A stretch of 58,209 nt of DNA, taken from contig NW_020290085.1 of assembly GCF_003144195.1 (NCBI RefSeq), positions 4,178-62,386 on the forward strand, given 5' to 3'. Below the pieces are notes generated by a model, which was not told the DNA's origin, ran no database searches, and was given only the letters and a program-made list of their open reading frames with translations. The position numbers and the translations under genes are program-made. The stretch comes from Ceraceosorus guamensis. Taxonomy: Eukaryota; Basidiomycota; Exobasidiomycetes; Ceraceosorales; Ceraceosoraceae. Positions 33,978 to 44,802 of the stretch are shown one piece after another (the stretch's first letter is position 1; every line of letters begins with the position of its first letter).

Positions 33978-34654
33978 ATGGTGCCCCGAATCCTCCCCCG
34001 CAGCGCATCTCGCACACGTCGATCGACGTCGTCCAAAGGCTCATCTGCCCGCACAGACAGCGAAGAGTCCTTTAGGGCTCGATCTTCTGATCTGTTGGGT
34101 GGAGAGCAGGGCCGCGAACCCACTTCCGAGGATCCCTCCAGCGACGCTGTAACGACGCGCGGCAGCCCACGCCAGCAGCAGCAGCAGGAACCGCAAGTGG
34201 GAGCGATCTCGGAGGAGGAGGAGGAGGAGGATGAGAGCGGAGCAGAGTCTCGGTCTCGGTCTCGGTCTAGATCTCGATCGCTGCAGAGCAAGACGGACGT
34301 CAGTTGGGAAGCTCAACCTGCCAACAGCAGGGTTGAGAGCGAGGCGATGACGACGACGACGGCGGCGGCGGCGACGGTGACGACGACGGACGAGAGGGGA
34401 CCAGACATTACCGCAAGTCTTGACGTCGATTGCTTGGATGTCAATCTGTACAGGAGCAAGGTGAGCGGGGGGCGCAAACGTGCGCGCAGGCAACGACCGA
34501 CGGTTGCTCATGACGCTCGACTCGACTCGACTCGACTGCTCAGGAATTGTGGGTTCCTGCTCGAGCGAGGGGCGTCTTTGGTGGCCAAGTCATCGGTCAA
34601 GCCGTCATGGCGTCCAATGCTACAGTCAGGGAAGACGTATTTTTGCATGTGAGT

Positions 34655-34710
<56 letters not shown>

Positions 34711-35943
34711 AAGCGAGCGCGAGCGCGTGGAGGTTGGCGCACCGCCGATGCTCACCTTTTGTTCTGCCGTGCTACAATCACCCTCATCAGTCTCTTCACG
34801 TGAGTGACGCACGCATGCACGCACACGCAACAACCTGCTCACCCTACAATCTCCCCCCAAGTGCTACTTTTTGCTCGCGGGAGACAAGAGCGTGCCCATC
34901 CTTTACCACGTCAAGAGACTTAGAGATGGGGGATCGTACGTCACACGAAGCGTAGAAGCCGTACAGAGGGGCAGATGCATCTTTACCATCATGCTGGTGA
35001 GTGCACGGGTGTGCACGCGCGCGCGAGCGTGAGCAAACCTGACCGCCCCCCCTCTCTTCTGATTCTTCCGCCCCCCCTCCCGCAGTCCTATCAAAAGCCG
35101 GAGCCCGCACAACCAAGCTTTGCTCTGCCCCTTCCGCGTCCTTCAGGAGGAGGAGGAGCAGCAGCAGCAGGCGACGCGACGAGCATGAGCGGCAATCCGG
35201 CCCTCTCCAACACTGCGCCTCCCGAAGGCCTGTACACTCCCGATCGAGCTCCTTTGAATGAGGATCGGTATATTCGCGTATTGCGCGAAAAGGGCAATCT
35301 GCTGGACGAGGGCTTGAAGAGGACGTTGCAAGGCTGGATAAGGGATAGGCAGAGAAGCGCAGTCGAGATTCGGTGAGTGGGCGCGAGCGCGGGCGCGCAC
35401 TCACACTCGCTCTCGTACTCACGCTCGCTCTTGCACTCACTCTCGCACTCACGCTCACGCTCTCGCACTCACTCTCGCTCTCGCACTCGCCCACCCGCCC
35501 GCAGCGACGCACTGCCGGGCATGTACGATGCCAATGGGCTTCCCACGGCGGGCTACGAGCAAGCGTTTTGGATGCGGACGCGCGAGGCGATCGTGGGAGG
35601 AGACGATGAGCAAAAAGCAGCGCTAGCATACGCCTCCGATTTCTACCTCCTCTCCACCATTCCCAAAGCGCTCGGCAACTCCAAACGCATCAAGATGATG
35701 GCTTCGCTGGATCACTCCATGTGGTTCTACGACTCGTTCGATACGAGCCAGTGGATGCTGTTCGTCATGCAGACCCAAGCGGCCGGAAGCGGAAGAGGCG
35801 TGGCCATGGGTCGAGTGTACAGACAAGACGGAACGTTGGTAGCCGTCGTCAGTCAAGAAGGCCTCGTCAGGGGCAAATTGGACGCGGGTGCGGGTGCGGG
35901 TGCGGGTGCGGGTGCGGGTGCGGGTGCGGGCGCCAAGCTCTGA
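33978..35943 (+). CDS. TES1: Peroxisomal acyl-CoA thioesterase II (TesB/ACOT8 type, 482 aa)
   Basis: Spliced model: join(33978..34460,34544..34648,34862..34996,35086..35372,35505..35943). Double hot-dog fold of the TesB family: [20 protein letters not shown] (first hot dog), [20 protein letters not shown], and in the second hot dog [20 protein letters not shown] with the catalytic-type Asp, then VVSQEGLVR with the Gln. The protein ends in AKL, a type-1 peroxisomal targeting signal, right after an Ala-Gly repeat. Such enzymes hydrolyse acyl-CoAs in peroxisomes and support beta-oxidation. The N-terminal 150 residues are disordered (Ser/Glu/Arg repeats), and a low-complexity Gly/Ala insertion sits between the two hot dogs. 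Intron 2 begins with a 55-base poly-G run. Confidence 0.9.
34655..34709 (+). repeat. Poly-G tract, about 55 nt, in thioesterase intron 2
   Basis: An uninterrupted G run starts five bases after the 5' splice site (GTGAGT). The exact length is doubtful because polymerases slip on such tracts. Confidence 0.93.
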
Positions 35944-36173
35944 CGGTGTGGTTTGCGAAACGTGTCTCGTGTAATGATCATATCGTCCAACAAAAGGAAA
36001 GGCGATCGATCTCGCACGAGTATGTCGTGCTTGCGTGCGTGCTGGATTCAGCGTCAAATGGGTCACTGAGATTCGCGATCATTTGAGTGCAAGGCTCGCC
36101 CTTCGTCGCACAACTTGCTAATCCGCTACGCGCGCAAACATGGATATTCTCCATGCCGCTTGCGCGGCGGCAG

Positions 36174-36240
36174 CCTAACCCTAACCCTAACCGCGGCAAA
36201 GCCGCACGCTGCTACGCAGCGAAACCCTAACCCTAACCCT
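36174..36240. repeat. Interstitial telomeric repeats (CCCTAA)n, two tracts
   Basis: Two tracts of about three CCCTAA units each (36174-36192 and 36223-36240), same orientation, are separated by 30 bases holding two short perfect hairpins: GCGGC-AAA-GCCGC (36193-36205) and CGCTGC-TAC-GCAGCG (36207-36221). Confidence 0.95.
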
Positions 36241-37795
36241 GGCGAAACGTGGCAAATCAAAGCTTGATCTGTTTATCGCGACGTTCAACAGATGGAATCA
36301 AAAATGCGAATCGTGAATGGAAGTGAGAACCTACAAAGCATCACAGATTAAGCCCCGCGTACGTGATCCTTGCTCAGACGAATCGAAATCACGAAGTCAA
36401 AGTAAATCCTCATCAACGTCCTCGTCGGTCTGTTGATCACGTGACTTTAGGTGACGAATTATCGTCGACTCGCGCTTGCATGCAGGCACGGAGCGTGGCT
36501 GTGTCGAGCAGGAGCCGCGAGCGAGAGCGAGCTTCGCCCCGCGTGCGCGAGCGCGTTGGAACTTTGCCCATCACCACGATCACGATGTGTCGCGAGAGGC
36601 GAGGCGAGGCGAGTCGAGTCGAGTCGAGCGACAAGGCGAGCGAGCGCCCCTTTCGATGACGGACGACTGGACGACGGGGCGACGGAACGACGGATGCTAA
36701 AGAAGGAAAACGACGGCATCGCAAGGCGCCCTCACGCGGGCCACCCTGCTCACCCCTCTTTGTCGAGCGCATCGCACGTATATACCGCCGCGTCTGCGCT
36801 GCATTCCGCGCTATCCGAGGAACATTCCTTTTTGGCAAACAGCCCGCTCTGAATTGACAGTCTAGCTCATTATTACTGGCACTCTATCGCTCGCTCGCTC
36901 GCTCGCGTAATGGCTGCCCTCTGCTCCACGCCCTCCACGCCCTATTCGGCAACCTCATTTGTCGGACCTCGGGTCGCCGCGCTCATTCTCAATAAGCCCT
37001 CTCGTATTGCAACGATCGACAGAGATCTACACGCGGCACGCGTCGTCGCACCTGTTGATGCGGACGCGGGGCCATGCCGATCCGTAGCCATGCAGCAGCT
37101 CTACCTCGACGATCAAAGCATCAGGGGCGTCGATGACTCTCCCTTTCGTCTGCGCGTGCACGAGCGCGCTCACCATAGCTAGTCCAGCTGGGACCATGGA
37201 TGTTCGCGCATAGCATACATGGCATCCCCAGCCACGCCGAGCCCCGGGACTCCGGACTAGAAGAGAAGAGGGGCCGCCGCCGCCGCCGCGATGATCTTGT
37301 CGATGCCGCCGTCGTACAAAGATCGACTGCATTGGCTGGCGCTCCGTTTCTGCAGGACAAGCAATGCTCTCTATCGCGCGCCGCACCGCACCGCCGCCAA
37401 TCCAATCACGAATCTTCACCTTGGTCTCGTCGATGCAACTCCGAGCCATCATCTCATACCTCGATTCGTCTTGCGTGCGCGCGCGCGGCAGACAAAGGCG
37501 GGCGGGCGGGCGCAAAGGGGAAAAAGTTCATTGCAACAACGACGAGCACACGCAGGCGAGGGCAGACATTCCCGCGCCCGCGCATACCTCGTCGAGGCAC
37601 GCCGACGACCGCCACCGCATGCTGATGCTCGCAATGCTAGCGATGCGATGCGACGACGCTCTGACTGCTCTCCATGCAAGGCTGAATGGATTGGAAACTC
37701 TGACTGCGTCTTGCGCTGACGTTGGTCGTACCTCGGTTCTTGTGAGGCACGAAGAAAAAGAAAAGATCCCCCTCGGCACTCGCCGCTTTCGAAGA

Positions 37796-37804
37796 TATAA
37801 AAGG
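37796..37804 (+). promoter_or_regulatory. TATA box for large secreted protein gene
   Basis: TATAAAAGG is a consensus TATA box, 423 bp before the ATG at 38227. If it is used, the 5' UTR is about 390 nt and consists mostly of CACACACG and CT repeats. Confidence 0.5.
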
Positions 37805-37877
37805 CATCACATCACGCACACTCTCACGCCCAGGCTCACTTCAACTCTCCAGCCCTTCGGCAATCTCTTTCGCGGTG

Positions 37878-38043
37878 GCGACACACACGCGACACACACG
37901 CGACACACACGCGACACACACGCGACACACACGCGACACACACGCGACACACACACGCCACACACGCGCGACACACACGAGACACACGCGACACACACGC
38001 GACACACACACACACACACACACTCTCTCTCTCTCTCTCTCTC
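37878..38043. repeat. (GCGACACACAC)n, (CA)n and (CT)n repeat field
   Basis: About eleven units of an 11-bp CGACACACACG-type repeat run into (CA)n (about 38006-38022) and then (CT)n to 38043; a second CT run directly precedes the ATG at 38227. The pyrimidine-rich stretch could act as a promoter or leader element in fungi. Confidence 0.85.
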
Positions 38044-38226
38044 AGAGCGCACCCATTGATCGGCTCCATTCCAGTTTCTTTGCTGGCGTGCCCTCCTTAC
38101 ACCCCAAGTCGTCTTCGTCGTCGTCGTCGTCGTACAAACGCAACAGGACAATTTCCCGCACACCCCTACCCCCCACATTAATCTCTCCTCCGTCGCGACG
38201 CTTACGCTCTCTCTCTCTCTCTCAAG

Positions 38227-41070
38227 ATGCACAGCAAGGCCATCTTTGTGGCCGTGTGCGTGGCCTTCTTGATCGCTTCTCAAAGCGTCGAGTCGGCTGG
38301 ACTGCTCTCCTCTCATCAAGTCTATCGACGTCGATCGGAAGGCAGTCAGCGTTCCAGATTCGACCGTCGACACATGGCTTCTCAGGACGCTTATGCTTTT
38401 GGTGGTGGAAGCGGTTCTGGATCCGGCGGTGGCTACGGCGGAGGGCCTGGCGGTGGTGGTGGTGGTGGAGGCGGCGGCGGTGGAGGCGGAGGCGGAGGCG
38501 GAGGCTTCATCGCTAGCGATGGCAGCGCCAAGAGCGTAGGCTTTGGTAACGGATCCGGTGGAGGAGAGGCCAGCGGTTCCAAGACTGCCAAGGCTGGCGG
38601 CTCTAGCGCTTCCTCTAGCTTCTCCGCCACCGGCTTTACCAAGCACGAAAAGACCACCACCTCGACGAAGCACGGCGCAGGCGCAGGCGCAGGCGCAGGC
38701 GACGGCTCCAGCAACAGTGCCAGCAACGGAGCCAGTAACACCGGCTCTACCCAGCAGCACTCTAGCGGCAACGGCAACGGCAACGGCAACACGTCTCACG
38801 GCGTCAGCAAGGGTCAAGAGCAGCAGCACAGCGTTCCCGCCGTCGTGCCAGCCGTCGCGCCAGCTCACGACACGTCCATCAAGGAGGACAAGGAGCAAGA
38901 GAAAAAGGAGAGCAAAAAGAAGCACGACAAGGAGGACAAGTGCGAGGAGGAAAAGAAAAAGGAGGCGGAGGAGCAGAAGCAGAAGCAGCACGCGGAGCAG
39001 CACGCGGAGCACCACGCTGAGCAGCACGCGGAGCAGCAACAGCAGCACCACTCTACCGAGCAAGGGCAATTGCAGCACCAGGTCGATCAGCAAAAGCAGC
39101 TCACTCAAGAGCAGCAGCACAACATCGACAAGCAGCACCGCATCGAGGAGCACCAGCACGAGATGGAGCAACACCACCTCAAGCAGCAGCAGCACAAAGA
39201 AGCGCACCAGCACGAAATGCAGGAGCACCACCACCACCACGAGCACCACGAGGCTCAAAAGACGACACAGAAGCACGTCGAGCAGCAGCAGCACCACACG
39301 GAGCAGCACGGTGCCGGCGCTGCAGCCGGAGCAGGAGCTGGCGTCGCAGGCGGCGTTGCGGGCGACGCCGCCGTCGGTCACGCAAACGGTAACGGTAATG
39401 CTGCTAGCGGCACCACCACCGCCGCCGCGAACAAGCAGGAAGAAGAGGAAGAGTGCGAAGAGGAGGAGGAAGATGAAAAGCCACCAAAGGCACCGTCGCC
39501 GCCTAATCCCCCACCACCTTCTACGCCGCCATCGCCGCCACCGCCAGCGAGTACTCCACCGAGCGCTTCTCCTCCGGCCGGCGAGCAGCCTCCTCCATCG
39601 ACACCGCCGCCAGCGAGTGCTCCTCCAAGCGCTACTCCTCCGTCTTCGTCAACGCCGCCGCCATCGACGCCGCCTCCGGCCAGCGAGCAGCCTCCTGCAA
39701 CTCCTACCGAGTCGCCTCCGCAGCCCAAGAGTCAGCAACCGCCTGGAACGCCTGGTGGAGACAGCTCTCTTCCACCAACCGTTCCGCCGGCGGATCAGCA
39801 GCCGCAGCAGCCGCAGCAACCTCAGACGCCCGAAACTCCCAAGCCGACGGTGACGCAAGAAGAGAAGCCACCCGAACAGCAATCGAATGCTGGTGGAAAT
39901 AGCAGCACTGATAAACAGAGTGCGGAGCAGCAGCACGAGGAGCAACACGAGGAGCACACGGGCGGAGATCTTGGCAGTCAGACGGACAGCAAGCCACCTC
40001 AGCCGACGCCCGAGACGGCGCCACCCTCGACCACGCCACCGACCACGCCGCCGAACACGCCACCGACCACGCCTCCTCAACCTTCCTCCGTGACGACTGG
40101 CGAAAAGGGCTCGGAGGAGCACCACGAGGAGCAAAAAGGGAGCACCGCCACCGTGCCGCCTCAGACCAACAGCCCGACGGACACTGCGCCATCTGGACAG
40201 CCTGTCAGCGCCGGCGGCAGCAGCAGCAGCGCCGGCGCCAAGGCTTCTGAGCACCACGAAGAGGAGCACCACGAGCAAGAACACCACGAGCAGGAGCACC
40301 ACGAACACTCTGCTAGCACCGAGGGCAAGCCGTGCAACAAGGAAAAGGACGAGAATGGCAAGTGCGAGTGCGACAAGTTCCAGATCAGTGAGTAGGCAGT
40401 AGCAACTCGCACAAGCTAGCTACGCTCACGTCGCGTTACGTCGCCTTTCGCAGCCATCGACTACTCCAAGAGCACAAACGTGTCCGATGCGGCCAGAGAG
40501 GAATGGCACAAGGTTTGCGGTCAAGTGTCTGGCAAATACCGTCTCACTGGCGACGACTTTGAAGACATTGGTTCGAACAAGGCGAAAGTCACTTGCATCA
40601 CCAGCTCCACGGATGATGCGACCAAGAAAGTGTGAGTGGGTGGCGCGCGTTCGTCGATGGATGGGGGGGCCAAATGGAAACATGCTGACGTGCCGTGCCG
40701 TGCCGCCCCTGGCTTTTGCATTCGACAGTTCTCAGCACGACTTTGCTCTGCACGTCGTCCAGAAGCTCAAGTGGGAGGTCGTTTCGAGCTCAAGCCAGAG
40801 TTCTCAGACTGGCAGCGGTGGCGGTGGCGAAGAGGCCAGCAAGGAGGCCAGCAAGGAGGCCAGCAAGGAGGCCAGCAAGTCGTCTAGCGCTGCTCCTGCT
40901 CCTGCTCCCCCTCCTCCCGCCGCAAACCCCGCCTCGGACTCTGCACCTAACCCCAAGCCTGATGCAGCGAATCCCGATGTTGGCACTGGCGGTGGCTCAT
41001 CGACGGCTACGCTTCAAGGACAAGCAGGTGCAGAGGGGACGAAAAAGGAAGACAATTCAGCAGAGCAATC

Positions 41071-41111
<41 letters not shown>

Positions 41112-41497
41112 CGAAAGAGTCTTACGAGGCGCACAAAGAGGAACAACACGAGGAGCACAAGGAAGAACACAAGGATGCTCATTCCGACGACTCGCACAAG
41201 GAAGAACACAAGGATGCTCATTCCGACGACTCGCACAAGGAAGAACACAAGGATGCTCATTCCGACGACTCGCACAAGGATGCTCATGCCGACGACTCGA
41301 AGCAATCTGAAGCAGCGAGAGGCAAAGCGGCTTCAGGCGGTGAAAAGCCGTTCGCGGAAACGTCTACCAAGACGGGGCAATCGTCGCAAGCCGATGCCAA
41401 GAGCCACCCTAGCGATGCGAAAGCGCACGGCGGTCAATCTGCCTCTGCAGAATCTGCCTCGGCTACCGAAGGACAAGCCGCAGCGGGCTTCCACTGA
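38227..41497 (+). CDS. Large secreted low-complexity protein with W-x3-C...C exon module (1035 aa)
   Basis: Spliced model: join(38227..40387,40454..40631,40729..41497). A signal peptide (MHSKAIFVAVCVAFLIASQS) is followed by a Gly-rich stretch, a Lys/Glu-rich then His/Gln/Glu-rich region (HAEQ, HQHEMQ repeats), a Pro-rich segment (PPSPPPPAS-type) and HEEHHEQEHHEQEHHE repeats. Exon 2 (178 nt, residues about 721-780) carries W738, C742, V-S-G at 745-747 and C768, and ends TKKV. It has the same intron phases (1 then 2) and spacing as secreted proteins A and B at 1.7-3.7 kb. Exon 3 begins SSQHDF-ALHVVQKLKWEV and ends in Gln-rich and KEEHKDAHSDDSH repeats (three copies). His-rich tracts could bind metals; an extracellular matrix, adhesin or effector role is inference. 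Confidence 0.78.
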
Positions 41498-42317
41498 ACG
41501 GAGGCGTGTCGAGCGCGTCTACAATCAGGTCCCTCTCGCGCGCGCGCGTCGACCTTTCCGCTTTCTTTTTACCCCCCAACACACTTCGCAGGAGCCCGAA
41601 GTGAACATACATGACGTTCATTTCCGAGACCTCATACGCTCATTGCCGAAATACGCGATCCTATGGACTCTTGCATGGCGTGCACGTTTCGAGTGAGAGC
41701 GAGCGAGAGAGCGAGGGAGAGAGAGCACGATAAGCACGGTAAGAACAAGTGACCCCGCGCGCCCGCGCGCGGCTTTTTCTCACGAGCGAGATGCCCGAAG
41801 GCCGAGTCGACGCGGCAAGCATGCATGCAGTACGGTATATATATAGCGATATCTAGAGCGCCGCATGTAAAATCCTCGCGCGCGCTGTGCGCACACTCTG
41901 CCCGCTGCTGCACGCACTGCACAAGCCTTGAATTACTGCGCGTGCATAGAGTCGCGCCTCGCACGGACCTTTTGAGCGACCACAAAATGCGGGGTTGTAA
42001 GTCGCGGCGCGGATGAACCCCGCTTTTAGGGCGTGTGCGCGCGTGCGTGCGTGTGCAGCGCGAGGTTGCACAGCATGGAGCGATTGAGATGGTCAGCTTG
42101 ATTGATTGATTGCGATCGAGCGGGCGGGCGAGCGAGGGATTGCATGGCATGGCACGGCATCCATATCTCACGTCCTCCCCAGCGCACGCGCGCGGCTACA
42201 TAAAGCCCACACTCCTCGCGACTCGATCAGGTCGTGAGTGCACGCACGCACGCACGCTACACTCGCGCCTCATCCTCGAATCACCCCCCCCCCCCCCCTC
42301 CCACTCTCGCCCCCAAA
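41498..42317. other. Intergenic, promoter of GMC oxidoreductase
   Basis: 820 bp. It holds a TATATATAG stretch at about 41837-41845, an ATTG run near 42100-42110, and CTACATAAAGCC (about 42196-42207), a TATA-like element 110-120 bp upstream of the GMC start codon. A short poly-C run (about 42285-42299) lies in the 5' UTR. No gene seen. Confidence 0.55.
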
Positions 42318-44802
42318 ATGGTGCTCGGATTCGGCGCAAAGTCTCCTCTCAAGACGGATCCCAAGACTTTCGCTTCGCAGGCCTCCGAGGCCGCGCCCAA
42401 GAGCTACGATTACGGTGAGCGCGCGCGCGCCGGCGCACCCGCCGTGGAGATGCAAAACCTGACGTTGGCGCTCGCTTACCCGTCGTCGCCGCCCATGCAC
42501 CCGCCGCTTCTCTGTCTCCCGACCCGCCAGTGATCATTGGAGGTGGAACGGCGGGCTCTGTGATCGCATCGCGCTTGTCCGAAGATGAGAGCGTGACTGT
42601 ATGCCTGCTAGAAGCTGGAGGAGATAATGGCGGGTGAGCTGGGGTGGTTGGCTCATCAAGCCAAAAGACGAAAGTCTGACCACGCGCCCCGACAATCCCC
42701 CCACAGCGTCCTGGAGAGCAAGATTCCTGCAGCGTTCGGCAAGCTTTTCAGAAGCGCTCATGGTGCGTGCCTCGCTCCAGTGTGACCTCGCCTCGTGCTC
42801 ATCCTCGCGCTCGCCCTCGCAGACTGGGCTTACGAGACGGAGGAGGAGGAGGGTTTGGGGAATCGCAAGGCTTTCTTGCCACGCGGACGCTTCCTGTGAG
42901 TTTGCTCGGACGTCCAAGTACAATGCACCGCTCCAACGCACCGCTCCAATGCACCGTCCGCACACGCCCACCCCCCCGCAGAGGCGGATCGAGCTCGATG
43001 AACGCCATGATGTATCAACACCCAGCACCTAGCGACTTGGACGAATGGGCTCAAAAGCTCGGTTGCAAAGGCTGGTCTTACAACGACATCAAACCCTACC
43101 TCCGTCGAGCAGAAAAGTTCAACGTCAATCCTCAGCGTCCCTTGATCGATACATCTCATCGAGGCGATGAGGGTACATGGCAGACCGGCTACTCGTATCT
43201 TACCCCCATCATCGAGCACGGCTTTTTGCCCGCCTGCGAGGCAGCTGGAATCGTGAGTCGGGGAGTAGCCGTGCTGTGCGCGAACACGCGAGCTGAATCG
43301 TGCGCGCCCGCTCTACCCCCACAGGCCGCTTCGGAAGATGTGAACACGCCAAAGGGGCCGCTAGGAGTGACTCGCTTTCAAACCTTTATCGACTCGAAAG
43401 GGCAACGATCCAGCGCTGCGACTGCATATCTCCCACCCTCGGTGCAGCAGCGCAAGAATCTGACAATCGGTTTGAACGCGCACGTCAACAGAATCATCAT
43501 CGACACTTCCAAGGGCGCTGCTCAGGCGATCGGAGCAGAGTTTCAAGTCGAAAAGGATGGCGTCAAGTGGCACGTGCACGCCAACAAGGAAGTCGTGGTG
43601 TGCGGAGGAGCATACAACACTCCTCAAACGTTGATGCTCTCCGGCATTGGACCTGAGGAGGAGCTGAGCAAATTTGGCATTCCCGTCATCCGTCAGAGTC
43701 CCAATGTGGGCCGCAACATGTACGACCACCTGGCCAGCGGGCTTTGGGCCAAGGCGCTTCCGGGCAAGACGCTAGACTATCTCGGCAGCGACGTAAAGGC
43801 GCTTCCTGCACTCGTGCAGTGGCTCACCACCGGTGGCGGACCCATGACGACCAATGTGGGCGAAGCAGCGGCATTCTTTCGCACATCGGAGCTGGACAAG
43901 AATGTGACGGATTATGGATCTATGGGCAAGGGGCCCGATGCGGAGATCATCGGTGCACCTCTTGCTTTCCGTCATCATGGCGCTGTGCAGACGCCCAAGG
44001 TGAGCCCTGCGTGCGGGCGTGCCCGTGCGTGCGTGCGCGAGCGCGAACGCGAGCGCGAACGCCAGCACTCACGAAGCTCACCACTGTCAACGTTCCTTGC
44101 CACGCACAGGGCACTAGCAGCATGTCGCAAGCCATCATCGGGCTGCGACCCCTCAGCACTGGTACGGTGACGTTGCGATCTGCCGATGTTTGGGACAAGG
44201 TGAGCGGGCGGGCGTGGGCGCGGGCGCGGGCGCGGGAATGTCTGTCTCGCCTGCGTGCGTGCGAGCGCAGCTGACCTCACACACCCCCCCCCACGCAGGC
44301 CATCATCAAGCACAATTACTGGTCCAACCCGCACGACGTCAAGGTGCAGCTGGCCGCTTTGCGCAAAGCGATGGAGATCTTCGAGCAAGACTCGTTCGAC
44401 CACTACCTCGACCGTTCTTATGAGGACGACGATCCAAACGGCTTCTGGTGGCCTTGGTCCGTGCGGGACAAGAGCAAGATTACGGACGAGCAGCTGATCG
44501 ACTTTATGAAGAAGGAATCCTTTACGCTCTACCACCCCGTAGGATCTGCTCGATTGGGCTCGGATGAAGCGTCGGTGGTGGATCTGCAGTTGCGCGTCAG
44601 GGGCGTCAATGGTCTGAGGGTGTGCGACGCTTCCATCTTTCCTCAGCAGATTTCTGGACACCCTACGGCTACGGTCATTGCGATTGCGGAAAAGGCGTCG
44701 GATCTATTGAGAGGCAAGGTTGCTGCGAATGAGGATGCCACGCAGAGCGTCGCTGTGGCCAGCAGCGGTGCGGCGGTTCAGCAAATCGCTGCTTTGGCGT
44801 AA
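42318..44802 (+). CDS. GMC-family FAD oxidoreductase (622 aa)
   Basis: Eight exons: join(42318..42414,42531..42633,42707..42762,42823..42895,42982..43252,43325..43999,44110..44199,44299..44802). FAD-binding Rossmann motif [18 protein letters not shown] with LLEAGG follows; [17 protein letters not shown] matches GMC signature 1 and [15 protein letters not shown] signature 2. The catalytic pair is visible as HPVGSARLG and ISGHPTATV (His and His). Family members oxidise alcohols, aryl alcohols, choline or sugars. No signal peptide is seen, so an intracellular enzyme, like choline dehydrogenase-type or alcohol-oxidising fungal GMCs, is more likely than a secreted ligninolytic one. Substrate cannot be told. 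No peroxisomal tail (the C-terminus is IAALA). Confidence 0.9.

Larger units (their letters stand above)
35944..38226. other. 2.3-kb region with interstitial telomere repeats, no assigned gene
   Basis: It begins with an AT-richer segment (36240-36430). CCCTAA tracts lie at 36174-36240 and a TATA box at 37796. A long CACACACG/CT repeat field (37878-38043) is probably in the 5' UTR of the 38-kb secreted gene. An ORF at 36910-37182 (+, starting MAALCSTPSTPYSATSF) and one at 37027-37515 (-) overlap; neither has a domain I recognise, and neither has enough support to call. Confidence 0.55.

Noticed and set aside
36910-37515. Overlapping 90-codon (+) and 162-codon (-) ORFs
   Set aside because: No domain, no signal peptide, no convincing introns, and they overlap on opposite strands.
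37807-39381. Long minus-strand ORF (524 codons) with Leu/Val-rich sequence
   Set aside because: It is antisense to the secreted-protein exon with CAG/CAC/GAG repeats, which read as Leu/Val/Leu on the other strand. No domain, and its N-terminal part overlaps repeats.
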